Positions 30,801 through 38,869 of a stretch of DNA of 64,000 nucleotides are shown one piece after another. The notes below the pieces were generated by a model, which was given only the letters and a program-made list of their open reading frames with translations, had not been told where the DNA came from and did not search any database. The first letter of the stretch is position 1; each line of letters begins with the position of its first letter. A program made the translations under genes and the position numbers. Source of the stretch: Melittangium boletus DSM 14713 (GTDB taxonomy: Bacteria > Myxococcota > Myxococcia > Myxococcales > Myxococcaceae); the NCBI RefSeq assembly GCF_002305855.1, contig NZ_CP022163.1, positions 5,208,292-5,272,291 of the forward strand, read 5' to 3'.

Positions 30801-30975
30801 CGCCCGGGGTGGAGCTGGCCCCGAGCGCGACCTGGCCCTGGCACTCCTCACAACCCTCCAGGTGCGTGAGCACCCGGGCCCGCCCTTCCTCCGGGAGCAT
30901 CCCCGCGAGGAAGTCACTCAGTGTCGTCTCGTCCGGGCACGTCTCGGGGGGAAGCACGTGTTCCAAGGAATACAA
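27886..30975 (-). CDS. Membrane Ser/Thr kinase with N-terminal anti-sigma-type zinc motif and TPR-like C-terminus
   Basis: 1029 residues. The first 50 contain HLEGCEECQ, the HxxxCxxC motif of anti-sigma zinc domains. The kinase domain follows: IGRGAMGEVYAAYD, VALKLL, LVHRDFKPANVLV, VTDFGLAR and YMAPEQF. A membrane helix (VVASAVAASLMGVALGYVAA) lies near residue 365. After it come about 650 residues of helical TPR-like repeats (for example DHPSLGAPLNNLAVLSRREG and GPDHPNTVTALGGLSMVA). TTG at 30975 is taken as start, with AGGGGG nine bases upstream; it is not certain. The downstream gene is a sigma-like factor joined by ATGA. Inference: the kinase binds or phosphorylates that factor in response to an external signal. 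Confidence 0.88.
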   Translation of the reverse strand: MYSLEHVLPPETCPDETTLSDFLAGMLPEEGRARVLTHLEGCEECQGQVALGASSTPGVPAREEDTPLAPGARLARYVVLRRIGRGAMGEVYAAYDPELARQVALKLLRPEGRHVEALGQRLLREAQAMARLSHPNVVAVHDTGVCEQGVFLAMELVEGSTLTEWLKPPRPWPEVLRVFVDAGRGLAAAHAAGLVHRDFKPANVLVGRDGRVRVTDFGLARAAEQEDDTPGEPPPLPAGDATVTPLTRTGALLGTPAYMAPEQFAGQGADALSDQFSFCVALHEALHGPRPFEGRTIEELAQAMREERIRPPGGESKVPARVRRAVRRGLRASPEARHPSMEALLAELSPAPRRVRAWVVASAVAASLMGVALGYVAAHRRAARCEQETEKLAAAWSPERRGRVRAAFLATGKPFASAAWEAAARALDDHATRWRTLRTEACMAADRDDPRTAWLKTACLDTRLWHFAAVTGVLEKADAQTVQNVPQVVASLEGLDGCTEAPVLAIRPQPPDALRPRVDAARRQLAEAHARLYAGNHAAALEVTTALLPELRGLDYRPLEAEVLTLHGQLHGLTGKPKEAEEILYRAVWAAEAGRDDETAAHAWILLLWVVGEQMARMDEVNRLVHHARAAVDRLGRERFPALATELHLRMGGQLLVQGKLDEADAEFSQGLALSRQAYGPESLRTSYFLSGLGRVRSRQIRGPEALSLYRQAQELRERLWGPHHPSLALNLNNLASELLQQGRPDEALATFRRALSLLEAARSPDHPSLGAPLNNLAVLSRREGRLEESRRSFERALAIFERSKGPDHPNTVTALGGLSMVAYDAQNLDEALALAQQALERIQRGMGPDTPRAELPLRTLAHIHLRAGRPAQARAHIQHALRLLEKENGPDSAVSAGATRELGIVELRSGTPRAALGGCQRALELDERAQGAESPDVALDLACLGEAHLTLAHPARARPLLERALNIHERAPGDRLDAAWVRFLLARALGDGPRTATLLDEAQGQMEALGTRARVEHHAVVEWRTRHP

Positions 30976-31013
30976 CTTCTGGGGCCCCCTGGGAATCGGC
31001 CCCCCCGGAGCGG

Positions 31014-31541
31014 CTAGCCAACGGTGCCGATCTTCTCGTCGCGGTCCAGGTACTCGCCCTTGACGGTGCCGGAGTACCAGGACGTGCTGTTGGTGCCGCT
31101 CTTGTCGTACTGGATGTGGGTGTGGGGGCCGGTGACGTTGCCCGTGCCTCCCTCATCGCCGACCTGGCAGCGGTTGCACGTCTTGTCCTTGGACGTGGCG
31201 GCCACGTAGAGGAAGTGCCACTGGCGGAACGTGTAGCCGTTGGCGAAGGTGTGCTTCACCTCGTTCTGGTTGCCGCTGCCGTTGCCGTAGCAGACCCGGG
31301 ACGTGGTGCGGATGGTCACGTTCCAGGAGAGCGAGGCCTGCACCGCCGTCTCGACGCCCCAGTAGCCACAGCCGCTGCCGCTGGCGAGGTCCACCGCGCC
31401 GTGGAAGGAGCCGCTCGAGTAGTAGGTGGTGGCCGTCACGGTGCCCGGAAAGGGCGCGCCCACGGTGTACGCGGTCGCGGCCGTGGGCAGCAGGGCCAGG
31501 GACATCAGGGTCGCCAGGGTCGTCTTCATCATGTTGCGCAT
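31014..31541 (-). CDS. Secreted M23-like (LytM) peptidase, copy 2 of a tandem pair
   Basis: 175 residues. A signal peptide (LATLMSLALLPTAATA) precedes an M23-type metallopeptidase core. It has HGAVDLAS (HxxxD), QWHFLY and VTGPHTHIQYD (HxH), the usual zinc ligands of LytM/lysostaphin-fold enzymes. Several Cys pairs suit an extracellular protein. Such enzymes cut peptidoglycan cross-links or Gly-rich peptides. ATG 31541 follows GAGAGGAG six bases upstream. It is about 70% identical by eye to the gene 130 bases upstream, so the pair arose by tandem duplication. It ends just before the kinase gene. Confidence 0.75.
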   Translation of the reverse strand: MRNMMKTTLATLMSLALLPTAATAYTVGAPFPGTVTATTYYSSGSFHGAVDLASGSGCGYWGVETAVQASLSWNVTIRTTSRVCYGNGSGNQNEVKHTFANGYTFRQWHFLYVAATSKDKTCNRCQVGDEGGTGNVTGPHTHIQYDKSGTNSTSWYSGTVKGEYLDRDEKIGTVG

Positions 31542-31674
31542 CGGAGGCTCCTCTCGGGCCGATTCATCGGCCCCCGGGGGAAGGGTGCTGCTCATCGGGC
31601 CTGGGACAGCCGCTGCTTCGCGCTCGGGAGCAGGCCCACTCCCGAGGGTTCACTGAAAAGGGAGCGCGCGGGCG

Positions 31675-32202
31675 CTAGCCGACGTTGCCGATGGCGTCAC
31701 CCGTCTCCAGGTACTCGCCCTTGACGGTGCCCGCGTACCAGGAGGTGCTGTTGGTGCCGCTCTTGTCGTACTGCAGATGGGTATGGGGGCCGGTGACGTT
31801 GCCCGTGCCGCCTTCCCGGCCAATCGCGCAGCGATCGCACGTCTTGTCCTGGGAAAGCGTGGCGTCGTAGAGGAAATGCCACTGGCGGAACGTGTAGCCG
31901 TTGGCGAAGGTGTGCTTCACCTCGTTCTGGTTGCCGCTGCCGTTGCCGTAGCAGACCTTGGCCGTGGTGCGGATGGTCACGTTCCAGGCGAGCATGCCCT
32001 TGACCGCCACCTTGACGGGGTCGACGCCGCAGGTCTTGCCACTGGAGATGTCCACCGCGCCGTGGAAGGAGCCGCTCGAATAGTAGGTGGTGGCGGTGAC
32101 GGTGCCCGCGTGGGGCGCGACCACGGGGTTCGCGGTCGCGGCCGCGGGCAGCAGGGCCAGGGACATCAGGGTCGCCAGGGTCGTCTTCATCGGGTTGTGC
32201 AT
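31675..32202 (-). CDS. Secreted M23-like (LytM) peptidase, copy 1 of a tandem pair
   Basis: 175 residues: a signal peptide (LATLMSLALLPAAATA), then HGAVDISS (HxxxD), RQWHFLYDA and VTGPHTHLQYD (HxH). The pattern is that of zinc-dependent M23 endopeptidases. The sequence block CYGNGSGNQNEVKHTF is unchanged between the two copies, while the region before it differs, which suggests divergent substrate loops. GAGAGGAAC lies upstream of the ATG. It follows the HEAT-type gene by 22 bases, so the peptidases and helical-repeat proteins form one operon. Confidence 0.75.
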   Translation of the reverse strand: MHNPMKTTLATLMSLALLPAAATANPVVAPHAGTVTATTYYSSGSFHGAVDISSGKTCGVDPVKVAVKGMLAWNVTIRTTAKVCYGNGSGNQNEVKHTFANGYTFRQWHFLYDATLSQDKTCDRCAIGREGGTGNVTGPHTHLQYDKSGTNSTSWYAGTVKGEYLETGDAIGNVG

Positions 32203-32224
32203 CGGGGGGTTCCTCTCGGACGGC

Positions 32225-33217
32225 TCAACGGGTCTGGGACAGCCGCTGTTTGGCGCTCTGGATCAGGCTCCACTCCTGGAGGTTCATCTCCAGCACGCGC
32301 GTCCACGCGTCGATCTCCGGCGCGAGGCGGGGATCCACCTCGCGCAGGCGCTTGAGCTCGGGCACCGCGCTGGAGAAGCCCAGCCGGGCGATGCTCGCGA
32401 GCATGGCCTTGCGCGCCTGGGGATCCGTCTCGGCGCGGTACTGGGCCCCGAGCGTCTCGCGGGCGCTGGCCATCTGGGCCGCGGGCACGCCGCCCAGCGC
32501 GGTGCTCGCCGCGGCGCGCACCTGCGCGGAGTCGCTGCCCAACAGGTTCTCGAGCGTGCGGGCCGAGTCCGCGCTCACCTCGCCCGTCATGAGATTGCCC
32601 AGGATCCGGGCCGTCACCTCGGGGTCGGACGAGGCCGCCGCCGCCGCCACCGCGGTGTCCGCCGCCTTGCCATCCCGCCCGCCATACACCTCGCGGTTGT
32701 CGGTGATGAGGTTGGTGGCGGCCTCCTGGCGCACCTCGGGCGAGGGGTCGCGCATCAGGCGCTCGTACATGTCCCCCGTGCGCTCCAGCGCGCCCGTCTG
32801 ACGCATGGCCCGCACGGTGGCGGCGCGCAGGGCCGGGTCGCGATCGCCCAGGGCGCGCCGGGCCACGCTCTCCATCGCCTCGTCCTCCAGGCCGCGCTCG
32901 GTGCGCGCGACGAGCGCCGCCGCGAGGTGCTCGACCATGACCGGGTCGTACTCGCGCTCGAAGGCGGCCTGGAGCTCGCCCAGGGGCAGGTTGACGGCGG
33001 ACTCGCTCAGCAGCGTGCGCAGGTAGCGCTTGTAGGCCTCGGACTTCGAGCCGAGCCCGTGGCGGATCTGCCCGAGGAGTCCCTCCAGCGAGCACGTCTC
33101 TCCCTGGAGGGCGGGGGCCTCGGCCGAGGGGGGGGCCGCCAGCGCGGAGGCGGGGGCGAGCAGGCCCAGGGCGAGCACCAGGGCGGACAGGGGCGTCTTT
33201 CGAGGCGCGAGGGACAT
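32225..33217 (-). CDS. Exported HEAT-repeat protein
   Basis: 330 residues with a signal peptide (LSALVLALGLLAPASALA). After a Cys-containing linker come helical repeats of HEAT/PBS type, for example RRALGDRDPALRAATVRAMR, MRDPSPEVRQEAATNLI and LLGSDSAQVRAAASTALGG. Such repeats make protein-binding solenoids. No enzyme motif is seen. ATG 33217 has CGGAG six bases upstream; the longer frame to 33658 overlaps the preceding gene and is rejected. It sits between another helical-repeat membrane protein and two secreted peptidases, so it may bind or control them. This role is inference. Confidence 0.82.
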   Translation of the reverse strand: MSLAPRKTPLSALVLALGLLAPASALAAPPSAEAPALQGETCSLEGLLGQIRHGLGSKSEAYKRYLRTLLSESAVNLPLGELQAAFEREYDPVMVEHLAAALVARTERGLEDEAMESVARRALGDRDPALRAATVRAMRQTGALERTGDMYERLMRDPSPEVRQEAATNLITDNREVYGGRDGKAADTAVAAAAASSDPEVTARILGNLMTGEVSADSARTLENLLGSDSAQVRAAASTALGGVPAAQMASARETLGAQYRAETDPQARKAMLASIARLGFSSAVPELKRLREVDPRLAPEIDAWTRVLEMNLQEWSLIQSAKQRLSQTR

Positions 33218-33233
33218 GGCGGCGCTCCGGGTC

Positions 33234-34442
33234 TCAGTCGTCATGGTGGTCGAGGCAGCCATGGGGATCCTGGGAGGGCAGGCCGAACCAGATGCGGTCG
33301 TAGTCGACGATGCCGCTCGCGTAGAGCCGCTCGATGTCCTGGTAGTTGGCCTGGAAGCGGGGGTCGATGAGGGCCATGTTCGCCATGACGGGCAGCGCGT
33401 CCTTGCCGGCGGCCCGGGCGGAGAAGCGGAAGAGGGCCCAGCGCACGCACAGGTTCCGCTCGGTGGCGAAGGCCTTGGCGTAGATGTCCAGCACCTGCTT
33501 CTTGTCCTCCGCGAGGGACAGGTCGTGCGCCACCACCTGCCGCACCTCGTCGCTGCCTTCCGTGGTGAGCATCTGGGCCAGCCGCTGGGTGGTGCGCGCG
33601 TCGAGCGGCGCGTCCGCGTGCATCTCCATCTCGAGCGCCAGGTAGCGCACCGGCTCATCCTGGGACTCGGTGCCGATGGTGAGGAGCTTGTCGAGGTAGG
33701 GCTTGACGTTGCCCGTGCGCTCCATGTCCTCCTTCATCACCCGGCCGATGGCGCGCGTGGTGATCCACCCCGCCTCGCCCGAGGCGGCGTCCTTGGCGAA
33801 GTGGGTGAGGCGATCGAGCTGCGCGGGCTCGAGCCGGGGCAGCTTCTGCAGGCTGTCGAGGAACCCCGCGCGCCGCCCCAGGTCCATCTTCTCGTCGAGT
33901 CCCAGGTCCATCACCCGCTCGACGACCCGGGGCTGGAGCAGGGCCGGAGCGCCCCGGACCCCCGCCATGAACAGCTTGAACTCGGCGGGCGTGGCCTCGC
34001 GCGCCCACTCCAGCACCTCGAGCGCCCGGCCCTCGTCTCCGCCGATGAGCTCGGCGAGGCGCTCCTTGAGGTAGGCGAGGACGTGGGGATCCCTCGAGGC
34101 CAGCAAGGGCTTCGCCCAGTCCCGGAATGTCTCGAGCGTCACCGACTCGTTGAAGCGCTCCAGGTCCCGCCAGCAGGTGGTCTGGGAGAAGCGGGGCGCC
34201 TTCTGCTCGGGTCCGGCCGGACCGGCGGGTGCCTGGGGGGCGGGTGCCGGGGCCGCCGAGGCGGCTCCGGACGTGGGGGCTGGGGGGGTCTCCGATGGGC
34301 CCGTGTCTCCGGTGCCGCGGGTGAGCAGGGCCACGGCCGCGAGCAGGGCCACGGCGCCGAGCGCGAGCGCGATCCGCGGACCTCGCGGAGAGGGCGCGCG
34401 CTCAGGAGAAGCGCTGGAGCGGGGCGGGGCGTCGGGAGTCAT
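33234..34442 (-). CDS. Membrane-anchored helical-repeat protein
   Basis: 402 residues. A short cytoplasmic Ser/Pro-rich part is followed by one membrane helix (IALALGAVALLAAVALL), a Pro/Ala linker and a large all-helical domain. LASRDPHVLAYLKERLAE and TTEGSDEVRQVVAHDLSLAE show HEAT-like repeats. A C-terminal DPHGCLDHHDD tail is rich in metal-type ligands. It is the first gene of a four-gene minus-strand unit with an exported HEAT protein and two secreted M23-like peptidases; the gap to the next gene is 16 bases. Function unknown. Confidence 0.78.
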   Translation of the reverse strand: MTPDAPPRSSASPERAPSPRGPRIALALGAVALLAAVALLTRGTGDTGPSETPPAPTSGAASAAPAPAPQAPAGPAGPEQKAPRFSQTTCWRDLERFNESVTLETFRDWAKPLLASRDPHVLAYLKERLAELIGGDEGRALEVLEWAREATPAEFKLFMAGVRGAPALLQPRVVERVMDLGLDEKMDLGRRAGFLDSLQKLPRLEPAQLDRLTHFAKDAASGEAGWITTRAIGRVMKEDMERTGNVKPYLDKLLTIGTESQDEPVRYLALEMEMHADAPLDARTTQRLAQMLTTEGSDEVRQVVAHDLSLAEDKKQVLDIYAKAFATERNLCVRWALFRFSARAAGKDALPVMANMALIDPRFQANYQDIERLYASGIVDYDRIWFGLPSQDPHGCLDHHDD

Positions 34443-34658
34443 GGCGTGCCGGGGATGGGGTTTCGCCCGCTATGAGCGGCCCCAGGAGGCATCATCCCGC
34501 GAAAAATTAAAAAATGATTTTCCCGCGATTTCCAGGTGCCAGCCTTAATCCTTGACATGCCATGAAAAGTAGGGAGAAGGTATAAAGCTGTAAAACAGTA
34601 AAATCCAACTCCCATGACCCTATCGACTTGGCGAGTTCGTCCGATCAAGGCGGGATTC

Positions 34659-36152
34659 ATGCTCCATTCTAAACGCTCAAGCCTCTTCCTTCGTACCGCG
34701 TGCGCGACGTTGTTCCTCACGAGCGCGTGCTCCCCGGCGAGCGGTTCGTCCGATGAGCAGGGGGACGCGACAGCGGCTGCCTCGAGTCCGTTGCTCATCT
34801 CCGGCGTGAGCTTCAAGACGGTGCTCGGCGGCCGGTACGTGGGGGCTCAGAACAACGGAGGCGGCGCGGTCATCGCGACGGCGACGAGCGCGCAAGCGTG
34901 GGAAAAGTTCACGATCGATGACATCAACGGTGGAGCCCTCGAGAGCGGGGACTCGATCTTCATCACCGCGGGCACTGGGCAGTACTTCCAGGCCGCGAAT
35001 GGTGGTGGCTCCTCGCTGAACGCCGCCAGTTGGAACCGTCAGGGCTGGGAGACGTTCCGCATCGTCAAGCAGAGCGGGAGCGGCGTGATCGCCAATGGCG
35101 ACGTCGTGGGCTTGCAGACGGTGACGACTGGCAATTGGGTATCCGCGGAGAACGGCGGCGGTGGCACGGTGTTCGCGTATGGCGGCGCGTTCGGTGATTG
35201 GGAGCGGTTGACGATCTCTGGCTTGTCCGGAGGCACGACGCCCCCGCCGACGACGCCGCCGCAGACGCGCGTCGTGGGCTATCTGCCCAACTGGTACGGC
35301 TCCTACGCGAGCTGGGTCGGCCGGGTGGACTTCAGCAAGCTCACGCACGTGAACCTCGCGTTCGCCCTGGGTGACGCGAACGGGCGCCTCCAGCTGGCGC
35401 CGAGCAGCGACCTCGCGACGTTCGTGAACGCCGCGCACGCCAAGGGCGTGAAGGTGTTCCCCTCGCTCTGTGGTGGCGGTGGAGACGGACAGATCACGCC
35501 CTTCTATCAGCCCGGCAAGGTCGATGCCTTCGTGGACCACATCATCGACTTCGTGGTCTCGAACAACATGGATGGAATCGACGTGGACGTGGAGGCGCCG
35601 GATCGCATGGGCGCCGTCTACGACACGTTCATCGCGAAGTTGATCGCGAAGGCCCGGCCGCGCGGCTTTCCCGTGACGGCCGCCGTCTCGCAGTGGATGC
35701 AGTATGGAATGTCGGACACGACGCTGCGCTCGTTCGACTTCATCACCATCATGTCCTACGACAACGCGGGCACCTGGACGGGCGCGGGCGAGCACTCGAG
35801 CTATCAGCAGGCGGTGACCGCGCTGTCCTACTACGTGAACAAGGGCGTGGCGCGGGACAGGATCGTGCTCGGCGTGCCCTTCTACGGGTACTGCTGGGGC
35901 AACTGCGGGAATGGCCAGAGCAGCTCGTACGTGCTCTATAAAGACATCCTGGCGAAGTTCCCGAGCGCCGCGAACGCGGATTGGATCAGCGCCAACGGAG
36001 CCCAGTATTCCTACAATGGGCTCGCGACGATGCGCTCGAAGGCGACCCTGGCGAAGCAGTACGGCGGGATCATGATCTGGGAGCTGGCCGGGGACCTGAG
36101 CACCTCGAGCGATCAGTCCCTGCTTCGCGCCATCGACGGCTCGCTGCGCTAG
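34659..36152 (+). CDS. Secreted GH18 chitinase with fascin-like N-terminal module
   Basis: About 497 residues. A lipoprotein-type signal (FLRTACATLFLTSAC) is followed by a beta-trefoil module of about 130 residues with YVGAQNNGGGAVIAT and YFQAANGGGSSLNA repeats, like fascin-type carbohydrate-binding domains. A Pro/Thr linker (TTPPPTTPPQT) precedes a GH18 catalytic barrel: VVGYLPNWYGSY, HVNLAFALGD, the signature DGIDVDVEAPD with Glu near residue 312, FITIMSYDNAG and IMIWELAGD. It cleaves chitin-type beta-1,4-GlcNAc chains outside the cell. ATG 34659 is preceded by AAGG. The upstream 150 bases are AT-rich and include TTGACA at 34552, though no well-spaced -10 is evident. Confidence 0.92.
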   Translation: MLHSKRSSLFLRTACATLFLTSACSPASGSSDEQGDATAAASSPLLISGVSFKTVLGGRYVGAQNNGGGAVIATATSAQAWEKFTIDDINGGALESGDSIFITAGTGQYFQAANGGGSSLNAASWNRQGWETFRIVKQSGSGVIANGDVVGLQTVTTGNWVSAENGGGGTVFAYGGAFGDWERLTISGLSGGTTPPPTTPPQTRVVGYLPNWYGSYASWVGRVDFSKLTHVNLAFALGDANGRLQLAPSSDLATFVNAAHAKGVKVFPSLCGGGGDGQITPFYQPGKVDAFVDHIIDFVVSNNMDGIDVDVEAPDRMGAVYDTFIAKLIAKARPRGFPVTAAVSQWMQYGMSDTTLRSFDFITIMSYDNAGTWTGAGEHSSYQQAVTALSYYVNKGVARDRIVLGVPFYGYCWGNCGNGQSSSYVLYKDILAKFPSAANADWISANGAQYSYNGLATMRSKATLAKQYGGIMIWELAGDLSTSSDQSLLRAIDGSLR

Positions 36153-36183
36153 GAAGCACCGCGCCGCCGGAGAAGGGGACGGC

Positions 36184-37443
36184 TCAGCGGGAGGCCGTCT
36201 CGTTCTCCGGTGTGGCGTGCGCGTCGTGCTCCTCGCGGTCGAGCGAGGCGGGCAGGAGCGCGTTGGCGAGGATTCCCACGAGCGCGGCCAGGGCCATGCC
36301 GTGCAGCTCCAGGTGGAATCCTCCCACGGCCACCGGCACCTTGGCGCCGCCCAGGCCGAGCACGAGGATGAGGCTCACCACGATGAGATTGCGGCTGTGG
36401 GCGAAGTCGATGCGCGCCTCGGACAGCGTGCGGATGCCCACCGAGGCGATCATCCCGAAGAGCAGGATGCTCACCCCGCCCAGTACGCCCGAGGGGAAGC
36501 TCTGGAACACGGCGGCGAGCTTGGGCGACAGGCCGAAGAGCATGGCGAAGCCCGCGGCGATGCGCAGCACGGCCGGGTCATAGACGCGCGTGACGGCGAG
36601 CACGCCCGTGTTCTCCGCGTAGGTGGTGGCGGCGGGCCCGCCGAGCGCGGCGGATGCCATGTTGGCGATGCCATCGGCGAAGAGCGTGCGCGGCAGCCCG
36701 GGGCTCTCCAGGAAGTTCTTGCCCACCACGCGGCCGTTCACGATGACGTCGCCCACGTGCTCGATGAAGGTGACGAGCGCCACCGGGGCGAGCACGAAGA
36801 TGGCCGTCCAGGAGAAGCGCGGCGCGTGGAAGGGCGGCAGGCCCACCCAGGAGGCGGCGCGGATGGCGTCGAGCTTCGCGGGTTCCACGGCTCCCAGGGC
36901 CAGGGCGGCCCCATAACCCACCAGCACGGCGATGAGGATGGGGATCATCTTGAAGAGGCCGCGGGCGAGCACACTGGTGAGGATGGCGGCCAGCAGGGTG
37001 ACGAGCGCGAGCCCCCAGTGACTCTGGGCCTGGTTGACGGCGACGTCCGCGAGGCTCAGCCCGATGACGATGATGACGGGCCCGGTGACGATGGGCGGAA
37101 ACACCCGCTGCACGCGCGCCACGCCCACGGCCTTCACCGCGGCGGAGAAGACGATGTACATGGCGCCCGCGGCGATGAGGCCTCCCCCCACGGCGGCGGG
37201 GCCCTCGGACTGGAGCACCGCGACGATGGGCGCGATGAAGGCGAAGCTGCTGCCCAGGAAGATGGGCACGCCCAGTCCGGTGAGGACATGGAAGAGCAGG
37301 GTGCCCAGGCCCGCGCCAAACAGGGCCACGCTCGGATTCAGCCCGGTGAGCAAGGGCACCAGCACGGTGGCTCCGAACATGGCGATGGTGTGCTGCAGGC
37401 CCAGGACGGCCTTCTTGCGAAATGGCAGGGGGGGCATGGTCAT
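36184..37443 (-). CDS. uraA: Uracil/nucleobase permease, NCS2 family
   Basis: About 420 residues with 12 to 14 hydrophobic helices. [21 protein letters not shown] at the N-terminus (in part), [11 protein letters not shown], and the family signature [18 protein letters not shown] match UraA-type proton-coupled uracil transporters. The conserved Glu of the substrate site is in VTFIEHVGD and the second in TTYAENTG. Two ATG codons are in tandem (37443 and 37437); AAGG suits the second. Xanthine permeases have a different signature. No pyrimidine biosynthesis gene or evident leader attenuator is adjacent. It is divergent from the choice-of-anchor A gene. Confidence 0.9.
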   Translation of the reverse strand: MTMPPLPFRKKAVLGLQHTIAMFGATVLVPLLTGLNPSVALFGAGLGTLLFHVLTGLGVPIFLGSSFAFIAPIVAVLQSEGPAAVGGGLIAAGAMYIVFSAAVKAVGVARVQRVFPPIVTGPVIIVIGLSLADVAVNQAQSHWGLALVTLLAAILTSVLARGLFKMIPILIAVLVGYGAALALGAVEPAKLDAIRAASWVGLPPFHAPRFSWTAIFVLAPVALVTFIEHVGDVIVNGRVVGKNFLESPGLPRTLFADGIANMASAALGGPAATTYAENTGVLAVTRVYDPAVLRIAAGFAMLFGLSPKLAAVFQSFPSGVLGGVSILLFGMIASVGIRTLSEARIDFAHSRNLIVVSLILVLGLGGAKVPVAVGGFHLELHGMALAALVGILANALLPASLDREEHDAHATPENETASR

Positions 37444-37652
37444 GGCCTTAGCGCACTCCCGCCCAGGGGGCGATACCTCGGTCCTGCTGGAAAATTGCGG
37501 CGGCACTTCATTTTCTTGATGCGTTTCCCGGATTAATCCGTTAGAACTCCAACCGTCGCTCAGGTCGTGAGCGCGGGGTTTCCGGGTGTTCCGGTGTTCG
37601 GACCGCTGTCGGGTGCTTCGTCCGCGATGGTCACTTCGCAAGGAGGAATCTC

Positions 37653-38762
37653 GTGAGGAATCAGTCCCTTGGATGGTGGGTGCTTCTCGGTGTCGCCGCG
37701 TCCGCATGCGGTGGAGTTCCGGAGACGGAGGCCGGAAACGTCCAGGAAGGAGTGGAGCTCGCGCGCTACACCACCTTGAGCGACGAGGAGCAGACGCCGA
37801 CCGAGGAGACGCCGACCGAGGAGACGCCGACGACGGACGAAGGGGAGGAGCCTCCCGCGGATGACGGCGAGGCCCCGTGGTGGGGCGACGGCCCGCCGCC
37901 GTGGTGGGGCGGTGGGGATGACGGCGAGAACCCGAACCCGGGTGACGGTGGCGATGGAGACCCGCCGCCTCCTCCTCCCAGCCCCTGCGTCCAGGTGGAC
38001 CTGGATGAGTACAACCTCTTCGTGCTGGGCAACTACACCCAGGGCCATGACGTGCAGGGCAAGGTGGCGGCCGGCGGCGACATCTCGATGACGTACTTCG
38101 CCGTGGGTGGCAGCCTCGCGCAGGACAACACGAGCAACGTGCTGGTCGCTGGCGGCAACCTCTTCGTCAACGGCGGCTCCATCTACGGCAACGCCTACTA
38201 CGGTGGCTACACCACCGCGGGCCAGAACGTGACGGTGCACCGCGGCACCCTGTCCCAGGGAACGCCCATCGACTTCGCCGCGCGCTTCGCCCAGCTCGAG
38301 CAGGTGTCCGCGCGTCTGGCGAGCGCCCCGAACCCGACGGGCACCACCCGCATCGAGCCGTGGGGCGGTCTGTTCCTGGAGGGTCACAACGCGGGGGTGA
38401 ACACGTTCAACGTGGACGCCAGCGTCTTCGGCCGGACGAACTACTTCTCCATCAACGCGCCGGCCAACTCCCGCGTCGTCATCAACATCCGGGGCGCGTA
38501 CGCCAGGTTCGCCAACTTCGGCCAGTCGTTCAGCGGTGGCATCAACCAGAAGGGCGTCCTCTTCAACTTCGTCGACACCACGAAGATCGAGGCCACCAGC
38601 TACGGCTTCTGGGGCACCATCCTCGCGCCCCACGCGGACATGACCTTCAACAACGGCAGCTGGGATGGCGGCATCTACGCCCGCTCGCTGACGGGCACCG
38701 CCGAGGGCCACGTCAACCCGCTCGAGGACTTCCAGTACTGCACCCTGATCAGCGGCGACTGA
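37653..38762 (+). CDS. Choice-of-anchor A lipoprotein
   Basis: 369 residues. A lipoprotein signal ([14 protein letters not shown]) is followed by an acidic linker with repeated TPTEE and PWWG units, then a choice-of-anchor A domain (TIGR04215). That domain shows [20 protein letters not shown] (in part), a parallel-beta [22 protein letters not shown] ladder, and [12 protein letters not shown] near the end. These domains appear in bacterial surface proteins with different anchoring tails; here the anchor is the N-terminal lipid. The start is GTG with AAGGAGG six bases upstream, an excellent ribosome site. A strong terminator follows 50 bases after the stop. Confidence 0.88.
   Translation: MRNQSLGWWVLLGVAASACGGVPETEAGNVQEGVELARYTTLSDEEQTPTEETPTEETPTTDEGEEPPADDGEAPWWGDGPPPWWGGGDDGENPNPGDGGDGDPPPPPPSPCVQVDLDEYNLFVLGNYTQGHDVQGKVAAGGDISMTYFAVGGSLAQDNTSNVLVAGGNLFVNGGSIYGNAYYGGYTTAGQNVTVHRGTLSQGTPIDFAARFAQLEQVSARLASAPNPTGTTRIEPWGGLFLEGHNAGVNTFNVDASVFGRTNYFSINAPANSRVVINIRGAYARFANFGQSFSGGINQKGVLFNFVDTTKIEATSYGFWGTILAPHADMTFNNGSWDGGIYARSLTGTAEGHVNPLEDFQYCTLISGD
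37794..37830 (+). repeat. 15-base tandem repeat in the lipoprotein linker
   Basis: ACGCCGACCGAGGAG occurs about 2.4 times in tandem and encodes TPTEE units. It lies in the disordered linker, where copy number can change without breaking the frame. Confidence 0.6.
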
Positions 38763-38777
38763 GCCGCGTCCCCGCCG

Positions 38778-38801
38778 GCCCCGCGTGTGCGCGCGGGGCC
38801 C
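38778..38801 (+). other. GC-rich hairpin before the terminator
   Basis: GGCCCCGCG, a short loop and CGCGGGGCC can fold into a nine-pair stem 15 bases past the lipoprotein stop. It has no T-run and may assist the terminator that follows. Confidence 0.4.
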
Positions 38802-38808
38802 CGGAATG

Positions 38809-38847
38809 AAAAACCCCGGAGGCCCATGCGGCGCTCCGGGGTTTTTC
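38809..38847 (+). terminator. Intrinsic terminator, bidirectional
   Basis: AAAAACCCCGGAG and CTCCGGGGTTTTT flank a 12-base loop. The stem is GC-rich with an A-run before and a T-run after, so it can stop transcripts from both sides. It closes the choice-of-anchor A gene and shields it from the decayed transposase region. Confidence 0.85.
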
Positions 38848-38869
38848 TATTAGTGCGAGTTTCGCACTT

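Noticed and set aside
33217..33658. N-terminal extension of the HEAT-repeat protein
   Set aside because: It overlaps the preceding gene out of frame and its residues are Ser/Arg/Pro-rich, while a signal peptide begins at 33217 behind a GGAG site.
34552..34586. Promoter with TTGACA and TATAAA before the chitinase gene
   Set aside because: The spacing of 23 bases is too long for a standard sigma-70 promoter, so I did not list it as a feature.
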